This document shows positions 16,719-25,730 of a stretch of DNA of 64,000 nucleotides, one piece after another. The stretch comes from Natrarchaeobaculum sulfurireducens (GTDB lineage: Archaea > Halobacteriota > Halobacteria > Halobacteriales > Natrialbaceae): contig NZ_CP024047.1 of assembly GCF_003430825.1 (NCBI RefSeq), positions 3,100,001 through 3,164,000 on the forward strand, written 5' to 3'. The notes under the pieces were generated by a model. The model made no database searches. It saw nothing but the letters and a program-made list of their open reading frames with translations, and was not told the DNA's origin. The first letter of the stretch is position 1. Each line of letters opens with the position of its first letter. A program made the position numbers and the translations under genes.

Positions 16719-17897
16719 TCAGAACAGCGGTTCGAGTTCGTCCTCGTCGTCCTCGACGAGTTCCTCTAAGTTCTCTTCGCTTTCGGCCTGGATGTCGTCC
16801 ATGTTGTCCTGAGCCTCGATCGCGACCTGCTGAAGCCGCTTGATCCGTGGGACGTTCGTTACGCCCGAGAGCAAGATGGCCGACGAGACCTCCGGCACCT
16901 TCTGGGGATAGTCGCCACCCCGAACCTCCATACTGCCGGTTTCCTCCTCGAGCCACTTGCGGCCGCGTTCGATGCCTTTTCGGTTCAGGTACTCCGGCGG
17001 TCCGGAGACAACGAGCAGGGCGCGCTCGGTGCCTTCGATCTCACACGGGAGCGTAAGCCGTCCGAGGGCGGCCTTGCGAACGAGGCTCGTGATTCGGTTC
17101 GTCGTGTTCGCGGCGTCGAGATCGTCGGCGCCGCCGTCGTCGCCGGTGAACCGCGAGAGGAGCCCACCGCTCGAATTGAGCTCGACGCCCTCGCTGGCAA
17201 AGCCAACCGTCGAGACGCCGCCACCGGAGAGCGTGTTGATGATCTCAGAGGAGTCGACGACGCTCTCTGCAACGTCCTGGTTGCCGGTGACCTCACCGGC
17301 ACCGAAGAGGATGCCGAATCGCCGGACGATCTCCTCGTTGATCTGACCGTAGCCGCTCTCGACGGACTCGCCGGTCTGTCGCCAGGAGTCGTTGTCGAAG
17401 ACGAGCAGGTTGTCGACCTCACGGACGAACGTCTGGAACGATCGCGCCGCGTTGAGGGTGTAGATGCCACCCTCGTCGGTCCCCGGCAGGACGCCGAGTC
17501 CGTACACCGGGATCGTGTAGATTCGCTTGAGGTGTTTCGCGAGAACGGGCGCGCCACCGGAGCCGGTGCCGCCGCCCATACCGGCGACGATCAAGAACGC
17601 GTCGACCTCGTGGGTCGGGATCGCGTCGATCGCGTTCTGCACTTCGTCGATGTCCTCTTCGGCGATTTCCGCGCCGAGCTCGTTGTCTGCACCCACGCCA
17701 TGGCCCTTTACTCGGGCCTGGCCGATGAGTACACGATTCTCCTGTGGGATGCGCTCGAGACCCATGAGGTCTGCTTTCGCGGAGTTCACCGCGAGCGCCG
17801 CGCGGACGATTCCGCTGTTCGTCCGGTCGTCGTAATCGAGGAATCGATCGACGATCTTCCCACCGGCCTGTCCAAATCCGATCATCGCCAGCTTCAT
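16719..17897 (-). CDS. Tubulin/FtsZ-superfamily cytoskeletal protein CetZ
   Basis: This protein has 392 residues. It has the N-terminal GTP-binding glycines (GFGQAGGK) and the tubulin signature GMGGGTGSGG (about 106-115). CetZ-type synergy-loop residues and a long acidic tail ending DEDELEPLF follow. The start MKLAMIGFGQ and the absence of FtsZ-type flanks place it with haloarchaeal CetZ rather than FtsZ1/FtsZ2. CetZ1 in Haloferax controls rod shape and motility; which CetZ paralogue this is cannot be decided without alignment. It is transcribed alone from a palindromic promoter. Confidence 0.9.
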   Translation of the reverse strand: MKLAMIGFGQAGGKIVDRFLDYDDRTNSGIVRAALAVNSAKADLMGLERIPQENRVLIGQARVKGHGVGADNELGAEIAEEDIDEVQNAIDAIPTHEVDAFLIVAGMGGGTGSGGAPVLAKHLKRIYTIPVYGLGVLPGTDEGGIYTLNAARSFQTFVREVDNLLVFDNDSWRQTGESVESGYGQINEEIVRRFGILFGAGEVTGNQDVAESVVDSSEIINTLSGGGVSTVGFASEGVELNSSGGLLSRFTGDDGGADDLDAANTTNRITSLVRKAALGRLTLPCEIEGTERALLVVSGPPEYLNRKGIERGRKWLEEETGSMEVRGGDYPQKVPEVSSAILLSGVTNVPRIKRLQQVAIEAQDNMDDIQAESEENLEELVEDDEDELEPLF

Positions 17898-17936
17898 TGT
17901 TAGTCAGGGGGCTCCGTTGGGTTGGAACAGAGCGAT

Positions 17937-17953
17937 CAAGGTTATAAACCTTG
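17937..17953 (-). promoter_or_regulatory. cetZ promoter: TATA box inside a perfect palindrome
   Basis: CAAGGTT-ata-AACCTTG is a perfect 17-base palindrome centred on the only TATA-like element upstream of cetZ, about 40-56 bases before its ATG. A protein binding the palindrome would cover the TBP site, so autoregulation or repression is plausible. The repeat is in an AT-rich stretch extending to about 18060, which also holds TATAAA-cgata-TTTATA at 18034-18050. Confidence 0.5.
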
Positions 17954-18141
17954 TGATGATGTGAATTTCTCTCATAAATGAATGTACGAAGAAATAGAAT
18001 GACAGCGCCACGTTCCGCTGAGCGAACCACACCTATAAACGATATTTATAACGAGTTGAAACGACGTTTTTAGGCCGCGGGAGCGACGCACGGGCCCTGT
18101 GAAACGAGTGAGGCGATCCCAACCGCCGAGGCGCAGCTCGA

Positions 18142-19062
18142 TCAGACGCGTTCGGGCTGTCGCGTGTCCGCCCCGTCCGGTGTGAGGCCGAGATACGACT
18201 CGAGCGTCCGCAGGGTAGACTCCTCGCGGCCGAACGCCGTGACGTCGTTATCCGAGACGGTGTTGTCCATCTCGAGCGATCGGGCCTGGTCGCCACCGAA
18301 CGGGACGAACGGAACCGGTTCGATCGCGGTCAGCCCGACCTTCGCGAGCGCCATCGGGACGGGAAGGACGGTAACCGACCGTCCCTCGGCTTCGTAGGCG
18401 AGTCGCGTTACGTCCGCGAGGGTGAACACGTCCGGACCGCCGATTTCGTAGATTTCCCCGACGTGAGCGTCGGCCTCGAGCGCGTCGGCCACCATCGGGA
18501 CGAGGTCACCGACCCAGATCGGCTGAAAGCGCGTTCGGCCGCCGCCGGGAAGTCCAGTGACGTAGGGGGTCGTCAACTGCTTCGTGAAACCGACGAACTC
18601 GCCGCCGTCACCGAAGACGACGGAGGGGCGAAAGATCGTCCACTCGAGACTCGAGTTCCTGACGACGCGTTCTGCACGACCTTTCGCCCGGATGTATGCC
18701 GTGTCCCCACCGGGATCGGCATCGAGTGCGCTCATCTGTACGAACCGGTCGACGTCGCCATCTTCGGCGGCACGAACGAGGTTCTCGGTGCCGCCGAGGT
18801 GGACCGCGTCGTGGTCGGCCGCACCCGTCGGCTGGTACAGCGGTGAGAGCGAGACGAGGTTGACGACGGCGTCGTGGGCCGCGACCGTCTCGGCGATCGA
18901 GTCGTACGCGCTCACGTCACCCATTGCCGTCTCGACACCGTCTGGAACGGCGTCGGCATCCGGTGATCGGGCCAGCGCCGTCACCTCGTGATCGCGCCTC
19001 GCCAGTTCCGCACACAGATTCGTTCCGATGAAGCCGGTGCCGCCGGCAACGAGGATCTTCAT
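18142..19062 (-). CDS. NAD(P)-binding SDR, complex I NDUFA9-like
   Basis: This is a 306-residue atypical/extended SDR. The N-terminal Rossmann motif VAGGTGFIGTNLC is clear, as are the later block VHLGGTENLVRAAEDG and the GDV/NLVSLSP region. It lacks the usual YxxxK with certainty, as do NDUFA9 and NmrA-like members. Haloarchaeal homologues are usually annotated as complex I NDUFA9 subunit family, but no nuo gene is nearby and a redox-sensing or epimerase-like role is equally possible. The ATG at 19062 gives MKILVAGG. Confidence 0.8.
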   Translation of the reverse strand: MKILVAGGTGFIGTNLCAELARRDHEVTALARSPDADAVPDGVETAMGDVSAYDSIAETVAAHDAVVNLVSLSPLYQPTGAADHDAVHLGGTENLVRAAEDGDVDRFVQMSALDADPGGDTAYIRAKGRAERVVRNSSLEWTIFRPSVVFGDGGEFVGFTKQLTTPYVTGLPGGGRTRFQPIWVGDLVPMVADALEADAHVGEIYEIGGPDVFTLADVTRLAYEAEGRSVTVLPVPMALAKVGLTAIEPVPFVPFGGDQARSLEMDNTVSDNDVTAFGREESTLRTLESYLGLTPDGADTRQPERV

Positions 19063-19168
19063 AGCCAAACCGTGTGCTCGAAGCGGTATATACCTGATCG
19101 CCTTACAATGTCGTGACCGGCCAGCTCGGATGGTGTCTCCTAAGTAGTTCTCGCCACGAGATGTGAGC

Positions 19169-19768
19169 ATGCTGGTCACGCTCGAGGGACTGGACGGCAG
19201 CGGGAAAACGACGGTCTGGGAGGCACTCAGAGAGCGCTATCCCAACGCGACGTTCACCCGCGAACCAACGAACGACTCCTGGTACGGCGATGCCGTCTAT
19301 CGGTCGATCGACGACGACGACGCCGACCCGCTTGCCGAACTCTTTCTGTACACCGCCGACCACGCCGACCACCTCTCACGGGTGATCGAACCCGCCCTCG
19401 AGCGCGGCGACCTCGTGATCTCCGATCGCTACGCCGACTCGCGGTTTGCCTATCAGGGCGCGACGCTCGAAGGCTACGACCGACTCGCCGTCGACGATCC
19501 CCTCGAGTACGTCGTCGACGTTCACGACCCGTTCACCATCGAACCCGATCTGACCGTTTACCTCGAGCTCGACCCCGAAACGGCCGCGGACCGCGCCGGT
19601 ACGACGAACAAGTTCGAACGCGCCGCCTACCTCGAGTCGGTCCACGCAAACTACGAGCGCCTGCTCGAGTGCGACCCCGACCGGTTCGTCCGCGTCGACG
19701 CGACTCAGGAACCAGACGCAGTGTTCGAGAAAGTCGACGGCGTACTGGCCGACGCGATCGGCGACTGA
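19169..19768 (+). CDS. tmk: dTMP kinase
   Basis: This protein has 199 residues. It phosphorylates dTMP to dTDP for DNA synthesis. The Walker A loop GLDGSGKTT (about 7-15), the DRY-like [15 protein letters not shown] block that contacts the nucleotide, and a LID region are present. [10 protein letters not shown] at 19169 is the usual haloarchaeal start; a GTG six bases upstream is less likely. It is divergent from the NDUFA9-like gene with a 106-base spacer. Confidence 0.92.
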   Translation: MLVTLEGLDGSGKTTVWEALRERYPNATFTREPTNDSWYGDAVYRSIDDDDADPLAELFLYTADHADHLSRVIEPALERGDLVISDRYADSRFAYQGATLEGYDRLAVDDPLEYVVDVHDPFTIEPDLTVYLELDPETAADRAGTTNKFERAAYLESVHANYERLLECDPDRFVRVDATQEPDAVFEKVDGVLADAIGD

Positions 19769-19829
19769 ACACGATGGCCGGGAGCGACGCTCCCGTCAGT
19801 TCGGCCGACCACAGCGAAACCGCTGGCCG

Positions 19830-20060
19830 CTAATCCATCGCGATGTACGTCTGGGTTCCCTCGACGCCGTCGATATCCTGGATCTGCGTCGCGGCGATCT
19901 CTTTGACCGCCGCGGGGGTATCGACCTGCGCCTTCGCGATAATGTCGATGTCGCCCGCGACGATGTGCGCCGAGTCGACGCCATCGATCGCTTCCATCTC
20001 GGTTCTGAGCCGGTCCGCCTCTCCCGTGTTCGCTTTGACCATGACGAATGCTGTGACCAT
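19830..20060 (-). CDS. Stand-alone Lrp/AsnC effector (RAM) domain protein
   Basis: This protein has 76 residues and consists only of the ligand-binding alpha-beta domain of Lrp/AsnC regulators. It has the family pattern AHIVAGDIDIIAKAQ and ends TQTYIAMD. There is no DNA-binding helix-turn-helix. Its ATG overlaps the stop of the upstream trkA gene by one base (TGATG), so the two are translationally coupled. A role as a small-molecule sensor or as a partner of TrkA is inferred from coupling. Confidence 0.85.
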   Translation of the reverse strand: MVTAFVMVKANTGEADRLRTEMEAIDGVDSAHIVAGDIDIIAKAQVDTPAAVKEIAATQIQDIDGVEGTQTYIAMD

Positions 20061-20761
20061 CAGTTGATACCTCCGGTGCCCGCGTTCGCGGCTGCCTGTG
20101 TCGGACGCTCGCCGACCACTAGCTGTCTGACGTCGCTCAAGACGTCGAAGTCAGCCAGGACGACCAACCGGTCGCCGATCTCGAGTGACTCGTCCGGGGA
20201 CGGGATCTCGAGCGAGCGGTCGCGTTTGCCGTGTGCGAGGATGGTTGCGTCGGCGGGAAGCTCCAGTTCGCCCATCGTATACCCGTTGGTCGGGGCCTCG
20301 TCAGTGACCGTGAGTTCGACGATCTGGAGGTTCGGGGCGACGTCGGCGATGGCGCGGATCGTCCCGCCCAGCAGGGCGTTCTTGGCGCCGATCGCACCCA
20401 GCCGTTCGGGGTAGACGACCTCGTCGACCTCGTCGGCGTACTTCCGATAGATCTCCTCGCGATAGGCCTCGTCGATGCGCATGACCGTCCGACAGCCATA
20501 GTGAGTGGCGATCATGCAGGCGGTGAAGTTGACGTTCAGATCGCTCGTCAACGCCCCGACTGCGTCCGCCGACTCGACGCCGGCGTCCTCGAGGATCGAC
20601 TCGCGTGAGCCGTCACCCGTCACGACGGTGAACGATTCGCGCTGAGCGCGCCTGACCATCGCCTCGTCCCGCTCGATCAGCGTCAAATCGTGGCCTTCCT
20701 CGCGAAGGACACGCGCAGTGCGCAGTCCAACCCGTCCAGCCCCGATAATCACGAACCGCAT
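20060..20761 (-). CDS. trkA: TrkA-type K+ uptake regulatory protein
   Basis: This protein has 233 residues. The N-terminal RCK/TrkA-N domain shows the NAD-binding fingerprint IGAGRVGLRTARVL, followed by ERDEAM. The C-terminal TrkA-C domain (about 150-220) contains LPADATILAHGKRD and IGDRLVVLAD. TrkA proteins gate TrkH/Ktr-type potassium channels through NAD(H)/ATP binding; no TrkH lies in this window. The ATG at 20761 gives MRFVIIGAGR. It forms an operon with the downstream Lrp-like domain gene. Confidence 0.9.
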   Translation of the reverse strand: MRFVIIGAGRVGLRTARVLREEGHDLTLIERDEAMVRRAQRESFTVVTGDGSRESILEDAGVESADAVGALTSDLNVNFTACMIATHYGCRTVMRIDEAYREEIYRKYADEVDEVVYPERLGAIGAKNALLGGTIRAIADVAPNLQIVELTVTDEAPTNGYTMGELELPADATILAHGKRDRSLEIPSPDESLEIGDRLVVLADFDVLSDVRQLVVGERPTQAAANAGTGGIN

Positions 20762-20882
20762 GGAAAGGGGTACGGCACCACCCATCAATAAGGTTGTGCC
20801 AGTGTTACACACAGTCGTGAAACACGACGACTGAGTCGGGCAAAGGCTTTAGTCGTGTCAGAGAATACCACACGGTCGACCG

Positions 20883-21113
20883 ATGGTACACGCGTTCATC
20901 ATGATCAAGACGGCTGCTGGTAAGTCCGAGGGGCTGCTCGCCTCGATCAGAGACCTCGAGTCGGTCTCGACCGCCCACATCGTCGCGGGCAACTACGACA
21001 TCATCGCGGAGGTCGACGCACCCGAGGTCTACGACGTCCTCAAGGCCGTCTCCTCGAGCATTCAGGGGCTCGAGGGCGTGACCGACACGAAGACCTACAT
21101 CGCGATGGACTAA
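20883..21113 (+). CDS. Second stand-alone Lrp/AsnC effector domain protein
   Basis: This protein has 76 residues and is a paralogue of the product of 19830-20060: the same length, the same core AHIVAGNYDIIAEV and the same ending TKTYIAMD. It is a RAM domain with no DNA-binding part. It diverges from trkA with a 121-base gap. The pair on either side of trkA probably arose by duplication and may form mixed oligomers, as inference. Confidence 0.85.
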   Translation: MVHAFIMIKTAAGKSEGLLASIRDLESVSTAHIVAGNYDIIAEVDAPEVYDVLKAVSSSIQGLEGVTDTKTYIAMD

Positions 21114-21168
21114 CGACGCCGTGGTAGGCTATGATGCACTGCTGGTACACCCTCGAGAGACGTTCGGT

Positions 21169-21699
21169 TCACAGCGGCATTCCGCCGCGTTCACCATCGG
21201 CTGCCTCCTGTCCGCGACTCTGAGCGTTCTCGAGCAGCGTCGCGGCCGGACCAACGTACTCGTAGCCAGGGACGATCCCCTCGGCGAACGTGCCCTCGAC
21301 GAACTCGACGAGTGCCTTGGCGTCTTCGACTCCCTCGCGGGCGTCCCAGGCGGTGTACTCGAGGACGACCAGAACCTGATCGGCCGTGCGGTCGACGGCT
21401 GGCTCGTCGTGGGTGTCCGTGTGAGCAACGGTGAAGACGTCCGCGAGGCGTCGCTCGAGAGTCTCGAACCAGTCGCGTTCGATGATGTCCGCGACGGCAT
21501 CGCCGACGACGGCAGCCCCGAGGGTGGGCAGTGAAACAGTTACGCTGATGTGACCGTCCCGGGGCCCCTCGGCGTCAGTGGCCGTGACGGTCGCGTCGAA
21601 GACTGTCGTGGTGAGTTCGTACGCCTCGTCTGTCGGTTCGAACGCCTCGTGAGACTCGAGTTCGCGTTCGATGGCCGCGGGGAGTGAAGAATCGGGCAT
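21169..21699 (-). CDS. DUF5813-like haloarchaeal protein
   Basis: This is a 176-residue, soluble, acidic alpha/beta protein. I recognise the overall pattern (ELTTTVFDATVTATDAE, later DQVLVVLEYTAWDAREGVEDAKALVEFVEG) as a conserved haloarchaeal family, probably DUF5813, with no known function. No catalytic motif or membrane segment is seen. It is convergent with the second Lrp-like gene. Confidence 0.65.
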   Translation of the reverse strand: MPDSSLPAAIERELESHEAFEPTDEAYELTTTVFDATVTATDAEGPRDGHISVTVSLPTLGAAVVGDAVADIIERDWFETLERRLADVFTVAHTDTHDEPAVDRTADQVLVVLEYTAWDAREGVEDAKALVEFVEGTFAEGIVPGYEYVGPAATLLENAQSRGQEAADGERGGMPL

Positions 21700-22090
21700 T
21701 ACTCGAGCAGAAGGGCCTAAGAGAGAAGGGCGTTTCGGGCTCGCCGAGCGAGCACACCTCGGGGCGGGGCAGACGGCATCGTTTCACGGCAGTAGTCGAT
21801 CCTTTCCAGCGAAAACGTCGTCCATTACTACAACCGATATCGACGTTGCCCGTCGGCATGACTCTCGACAGACACGCCGCCGAACGGCGTCGGTTCGCTC
21901 GGCTACTCGGCGTCGACGGAACGCTCGGCTCAGGCCTCCCGATCGGAACCGTCTCGAGGCGTCGTCGAACGGAGCACCGCCCGGAAAAACGCCGACGAAA
22001 GGAGAGCCTCACGGAGAACGAACGGCGAGCTGGCGGTGATCAAATACGTGATCACGAGGACTCGCAAACAGACGCCGAATGCGACCGCGC
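21700..22090. other. Divergent/adjacent spacer with one doubtful small ORF
   Basis: No confident gene is seen in these 391 bases. A possible 78-residue plus-strand ORF runs from the ATG at 21858 to 22094 (MTLDRHAAERRR), rich in Arg and Glu and unlike a folded domain. It overlaps the 3' end of the next minus-strand gene by 4 bases and has no clear TATA box. A short inverted repeat (TGATCA-aatacg-TGATCA) lies near 22038-22055. I leave the ORF uncalled. Confidence 0.5.
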
Positions 22091-22480
22091 CTAGACGACC
22101 GCTCGGTCCTGAAGGAACGAATCGACGGCCGTCGCGACCTCCTCGAAGTCCTTGATCGTGAGGCCGTCGGTCGTCACGAAGACGCCCTCGCTCTCGCTGG
22201 TCACGCGGATCAGAAAGCCGTTGTCGAACACTCGGATCGTGTAGTTGTACTCACCGAGTTCTGATCCCTCGTAAGCGGTTCGGGCCGTCTTGAACCCGCG
22301 CCACTCGTGGCCGATAAACGTCGAGAGGTCAGCGTCGCGCTCGAGGTCGCTCCGCAGGTAGACCTGTTCGTAGTCGTCGCGGGTGAAGTAGGTGACCGAC
22401 CGTAAGCTGTCACCGACCGCCGTCCGGCAGGTCGCAACGATCTGCTCCGCCGCTTCGTTCGTAAGTAACCCTGTCGCCAT
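22091..22480 (-). CDS. Haloarchaeal protein of unknown function (DUF7522-like)
   Basis: This protein has 129 residues, starting MATGLLTNEAAEQI. The pattern SLRSVTYFTRDDYEQVYLRSDLERDAD and YNYTIRVFDNGFLIRVTSE resembles a family of short haloarchaeal proteins that I believe is DUF7522. The fold is predicted as mixed alpha/beta, with no signal or membrane segment. Homologues are often near genes for stress or light sensing, but nothing here confirms that. Confidence 0.6.
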   Translation of the reverse strand: MATGLLTNEAAEQIVATCRTAVGDSLRSVTYFTRDDYEQVYLRSDLERDADLSTFIGHEWRGFKTARTAYEGSELGEYNYTIRVFDNGFLIRVTSESEGVFVTTDGLTIKDFEEVATAVDSFLQDRAVV

Positions 22481-22539
22481 ATCTGAGGGATCGAACCGCG
22501 GTGCCTTAATAACCGGGGCGAAGCCGCGTGAGAACGACG

Positions 22540-23721
22540 TTACTGGTAGGGCCAGGCGAACAGCGTGCCATCCCAAGCACTGTTCATGACGAGGTCACGA
22601 ACGCCCAGTTGGTCGAGGTGTTCCCAGATACTGGTTCTCGTTTCAGGAGTCGCATACAGGTCCCAGTGAGGCGACAACCAGAGCGCCTCGGTCGCGTCTC
22701 TTGTTCGAGCGTCGTCACGGTCGTCCCGCGTATCTGCTTCGAGCCACGTGTCAATGATCTCGAGGACAGTTTCGGCCTGGTCGGGGTCGATCCCGAGATC
22801 GAACGATGCGGCGAACGGTCCGGTATGGGCGGCGATAGCCTGCTCGACCGCCTCGTCGGTCATTTCCGACCCGGTAGTAGCAAGAAACGGATTGAGAACG
22901 TGACCGGCCAGCGCCTTGAGCGCCCGCCCCCGCACTACGGTCGGTTCCATCGAGTCCGTAACTGCCTCGAAGAGAGATGCCCGCTCGTCTGCGTCGAATG
23001 GATTAGAAACGACGTTTCGTGCTGTTCTGGTCGACGGATTTTCGATGACGTTGTACGTGTGTTTCTCCCAGCAGTCTTTGGCTGCACGGAGACGCACACC
23101 TTCGTCTCCCGTTCGAACGAGTTGGGCAACATCTGCTCGGCGAATGGCCATATCGATGTTGGAACGGATACCACCTTTGAAGCCATAGTCCCGGTAAACG
23201 TCGGCGATGACATCCGTTGCGTGATGTTTCGGACGACCGTGATATGACTCGAGGAGCGCCGTTGATTCCCCGTCGCGTTCGTACAGTCGACCGGTCGTTC
23301 CGTCTTCGGGATCGAACTCGAGAGTGAGCAACCGGTCGACGCTTTCAGGTGGACACTCGACCACTGGTGACGGATCGAACACCAGTCGATCGTGATTTGC
23401 TGTCCGGCCAGCTTTGGCGACGAGATTCCCACATTCTTCCGAGATGGTAACCTGGCCGAGACGCACTCGAAGCTCGTTTCGGAGCGCAACGGCTTCTCTC
23501 TGCTCGTCAGGTAGCTGGCTAACGTCCGTTCGTACGTCTCCGGTTTCGTCCTGTCGAACTCCCTCGTGCCTGTTTTGCTGATCAGTTGCCCCTAGACTCG
23601 GCTCAGAAGTGGCCGAGACACCGTACGAAATGGTGTCCTCAAGCACCGAGCCAGTACTGATGGCGTGAGAGCATTCTACAGTCACGGTCGTCCACCGATC
23701 CGTTCGCTTCATCGAGGTCAT
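22540..23721 (-). CDS. Unrecognised 393-residue protein
   Basis: I do not recognise this protein. It is soluble and less acidic than its neighbours, with no signal peptide, membrane segment or clear catalytic motif. The middle (about 150-290) looks helical and carries HHATDVIADVYRDYGF and GIRSNIDMAIRRADVAQL, which could be helix-turn-helix-like. The C terminus reads SPHWDLYATPETRTSIWEHLD and ends with aromatic residues. The ATG at 23721 is preceded by a TATA box at 23757-23764; the frame stays open upstream to 23847. It is followed by no operon partner. Confidence 0.65.
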   Translation of the reverse strand: MTSMKRTDRWTTVTVECSHAISTGSVLEDTISYGVSATSEPSLGATDQQNRHEGVRQDETGDVRTDVSQLPDEQREAVALRNELRVRLGQVTISEECGNLVAKAGRTANHDRLVFDPSPVVECPPESVDRLLTLEFDPEDGTTGRLYERDGESTALLESYHGRPKHHATDVIADVYRDYGFKGGIRSNIDMAIRRADVAQLVRTGDEGVRLRAAKDCWEKHTYNVIENPSTRTARNVVSNPFDADERASLFEAVTDSMEPTVVRGRALKALAGHVLNPFLATTGSEMTDEAVEQAIAAHTGPFAASFDLGIDPDQAETVLEIIDTWLEADTRDDRDDARTRDATEALWLSPHWDLYATPETRTSIWEHLDQLGVRDLVMNSAWDGTLFAWPYQ

Positions 23722-23756
23722 TGGCGCACCACTTCGTTGTTCGTTTCCAAGTACAG

Positions 23757-23764
23757 AATATAAC
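23757..23764 (-). promoter_or_regulatory. TATA box of the unrecognised 393-residue gene
   Basis: On the minus strand the sequence gttatatt lies 36-43 bases before the ATG at 23721. It is the only AT-rich element nearby and argues against the longer start at 23847. Confidence 0.45.
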
Positions 23765-24071
23765 TCTTCCCCTGATCGAATAGAACCGCGCTCAGGTCGA
23801 ATGCGTTGCCATCCACGCGACCGAGGGTCAGCTTTGAGATGTTTCACCAGTTTCGGGTACGTCGAACGCTCGAACTACGGATTGTCGGAAACCACTTCGG
23901 CAGCCACCAACAGAACCAGTCGACTGCTCGCCAAGTGAGACTGTCGGACAGCAGTCAGTGAGCTGTCGGTCGCGAATTCGGGACCCTCACCGATGGCGAC
24001 GACCGCAGTAGCGTGACCGATATTCGATACGTTCTGTCCGACACGATGAGTAGACGGTTCTCGAATCGAAG

Positions 24072-25358
24072 TCAGGCCTTTTCGATCGCCCGATCGAGAT
24101 CGGCGATCACGTCGTCGACGTCCTCGATCCCAACCGAGAGGCGGATGAGGTCGTCGGTGACGCCGCTTGCCAGTTTCTCCTCCTCCGTGAGCTGCTGGTG
24201 AGTCGTGCTCGCGGGGTGGATGATCAACGTCTTCGCGTCGCCGACGTTTGCGAGCAGGCTCGCGAGGTCGACCTCGTTGCAGACAGTTTCGGCCGCGTCG
24301 TAGCCACCCTCGAGTCCGAAAGTAATCATGCCGCCGTAGCCACCGTCGAGGTATTTGCTCGCGTTCTCGTGGGTTTCGTGGCTCTCGAGGCCGGGGTAGG
24401 TGACCCAGTCGACGTTCGGGTGGTCCTCGAGGAACTCGGCGACGGCCATCGCGTTCTCGCAGTGTTTTTCCATGCGCAGGGGCAGCGACTCGAGTTTCTG
24501 GAGGGTGACCCAGGCGTCGAACGGTGCCTGCTGGTTCCCCAGGTCACGCAGCCCGCGGGTACGAGCCACGATCGAGAACGCCTGTTCGCCGAACGTCTCG
24601 TAGAAGTTGACGCCGTGATAGGCAGGGTTCGGTTCGGCGATTTCGGGGTAGTCGCCCTCGTCCCACGGGAACGAACCGCCGTCGACGAGAATGCCGCCGA
24701 CGGTCGAACCAGCGCCGTGGATCCACTTCGTCGTCGAGTTCCAGACGAGGTCCGCGCCGTGGTCGAGCGGGCGGCAGAGATACGGCGTCGCGAACGTGTT
24801 GTCGACGAACAACGGGACGTCGTTCTCGTGCGCGATATCGGCAATTCGTTCGATATCCGGCGTCACGAGCGCGGGGTTGCCGATCGTCTCGAGGTGGACG
24901 AACGCGGTGTCGTCGTCGATCGCCTCCGCGTAGGCGTCGTAATCGAGCGTGTCGACGAACGTCGTCTCGACGCCGCGTTTGGCGACGGTGTGCGTGAGGT
25001 AGGTGTAGGTGCCGCCGTACAGCGACGACGAGGAGACGATGTTGTCGCCGACGTCGGCGAGGATGAACGTCGCCAGGTCGAACGCCGCCATCCCCGAGGA
25101 GGTCGCGAGCGCGCCGACGCCGCCCTCGAGCGTGGCGATGCGCTCTTCTAACATCGCGTTCGTCGGGTTCATAATCCGCGAGTAGATGTTGCCGAACTCC
25201 TGTAAGCCAAAGAGGGAAGCGGCGTGGTCCGTATCCTCGAACTCGTAGGAAGTCGTCTGATAGATCGGCGGTGCTCTGGCTCCAGTCGTCGGGTCAGATT
25301 GCTGGCCAGCGTGGACGCTCTCTGTCGCGAACGCTCGCTCGTCGGGGTCGTCGCTCAT
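24072..25358 (-). CDS. O-acetylhomoserine aminocarboxypropyltransferase / cysteine synthase (MetY)
   Basis: This protein has 428 residues. It is a PLP enzyme of the Cys/Met metabolism family: the start region FATESVHAGQ...PPIYQTTSYEF, the GTYTY block and the Schiff-base Lys in WNSTTKWIHGAG are all present. The length and the insertions match the MetY group, which makes homocysteine from O-acetylhomoserine and sulfide, rather than MetB/MetC. No metX (homoserine acetyltransferase) is adjacent here, although the two are often paired. It is cytoplasmic. Confidence 0.9.
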   Translation of the reverse strand: MSDDPDERAFATESVHAGQQSDPTTGARAPPIYQTTSYEFEDTDHAASLFGLQEFGNIYSRIMNPTNAMLEERIATLEGGVGALATSSGMAAFDLATFILADVGDNIVSSSSLYGGTYTYLTHTVAKRGVETTFVDTLDYDAYAEAIDDDTAFVHLETIGNPALVTPDIERIADIAHENDVPLFVDNTFATPYLCRPLDHGADLVWNSTTKWIHGAGSTVGGILVDGGSFPWDEGDYPEIAEPNPAYHGVNFYETFGEQAFSIVARTRGLRDLGNQQAPFDAWVTLQKLESLPLRMEKHCENAMAVAEFLEDHPNVDWVTYPGLESHETHENASKYLDGGYGGMITFGLEGGYDAAETVCNEVDLASLLANVGDAKTLIIHPASTTHQQLTEEEKLASGVTDDLIRLSVGIEDVDDVIADLDRAIEKA

Positions 25359-25481
25359 ACGTGCCGACACTCGCAGCCAGGCAACCTAAAACCGCGAGTT
25401 GTCGCAAAAGACGCCGACGTCGACGACGATCCGAACCTCTCCGAATCGGACAGCCGACGGGAAAGCGAGCGCCCGCCGTGC

Positions 25482-25649
25482 TCAGAAGACTGGACCGGCC
25501 ATCGAGAAGACTGCCGCGAACGCATCGCTGAGGAAGACGAGCAAGATTCCAGCGAGAACCACAAGCGTCGTCCAGACGATCATGATGTACATCGCTCGTT
25601 TGATCTCTTCTTTGCGCTCGCCACCCTGAACGGCCTCGTTAGTGCTCAT
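25482..25649 (-). CDS. Small single-span membrane protein
   Basis: This protein has 55 residues: a charged N terminus (GGERKEEIKRAM), one strong membrane segment (YIMIVWTTLVVLAGILLVF) and a short outside tail. It starts at the ATG at 25649. The arrangement is like many haloarchaeal mini-proteins of unknown role. It stands alone between metY and gpmI, both on the same strand. Confidence 0.6.
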   Translation of the reverse strand: MSTNEAVQGGERKEEIKRAMYIMIVWTTLVVLAGILLVFLSDAFAAVFSMAGPVF

Positions 25650-25730
25650 TAGCGGACGTTCCGCCGCTACGGACATAATTCTACCCCCTCGAGCGCGCAG
25701 TTCCTGCGGCTGGTCGGGACGAGTCCGGAG

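Noticed and set aside
21858-22094. A 78-residue Arg/Glu-rich plus-strand ORF
   Set aside because: No promoter or domain; overlaps the end of an opposite gene and could be a GC-rich chance ORF.
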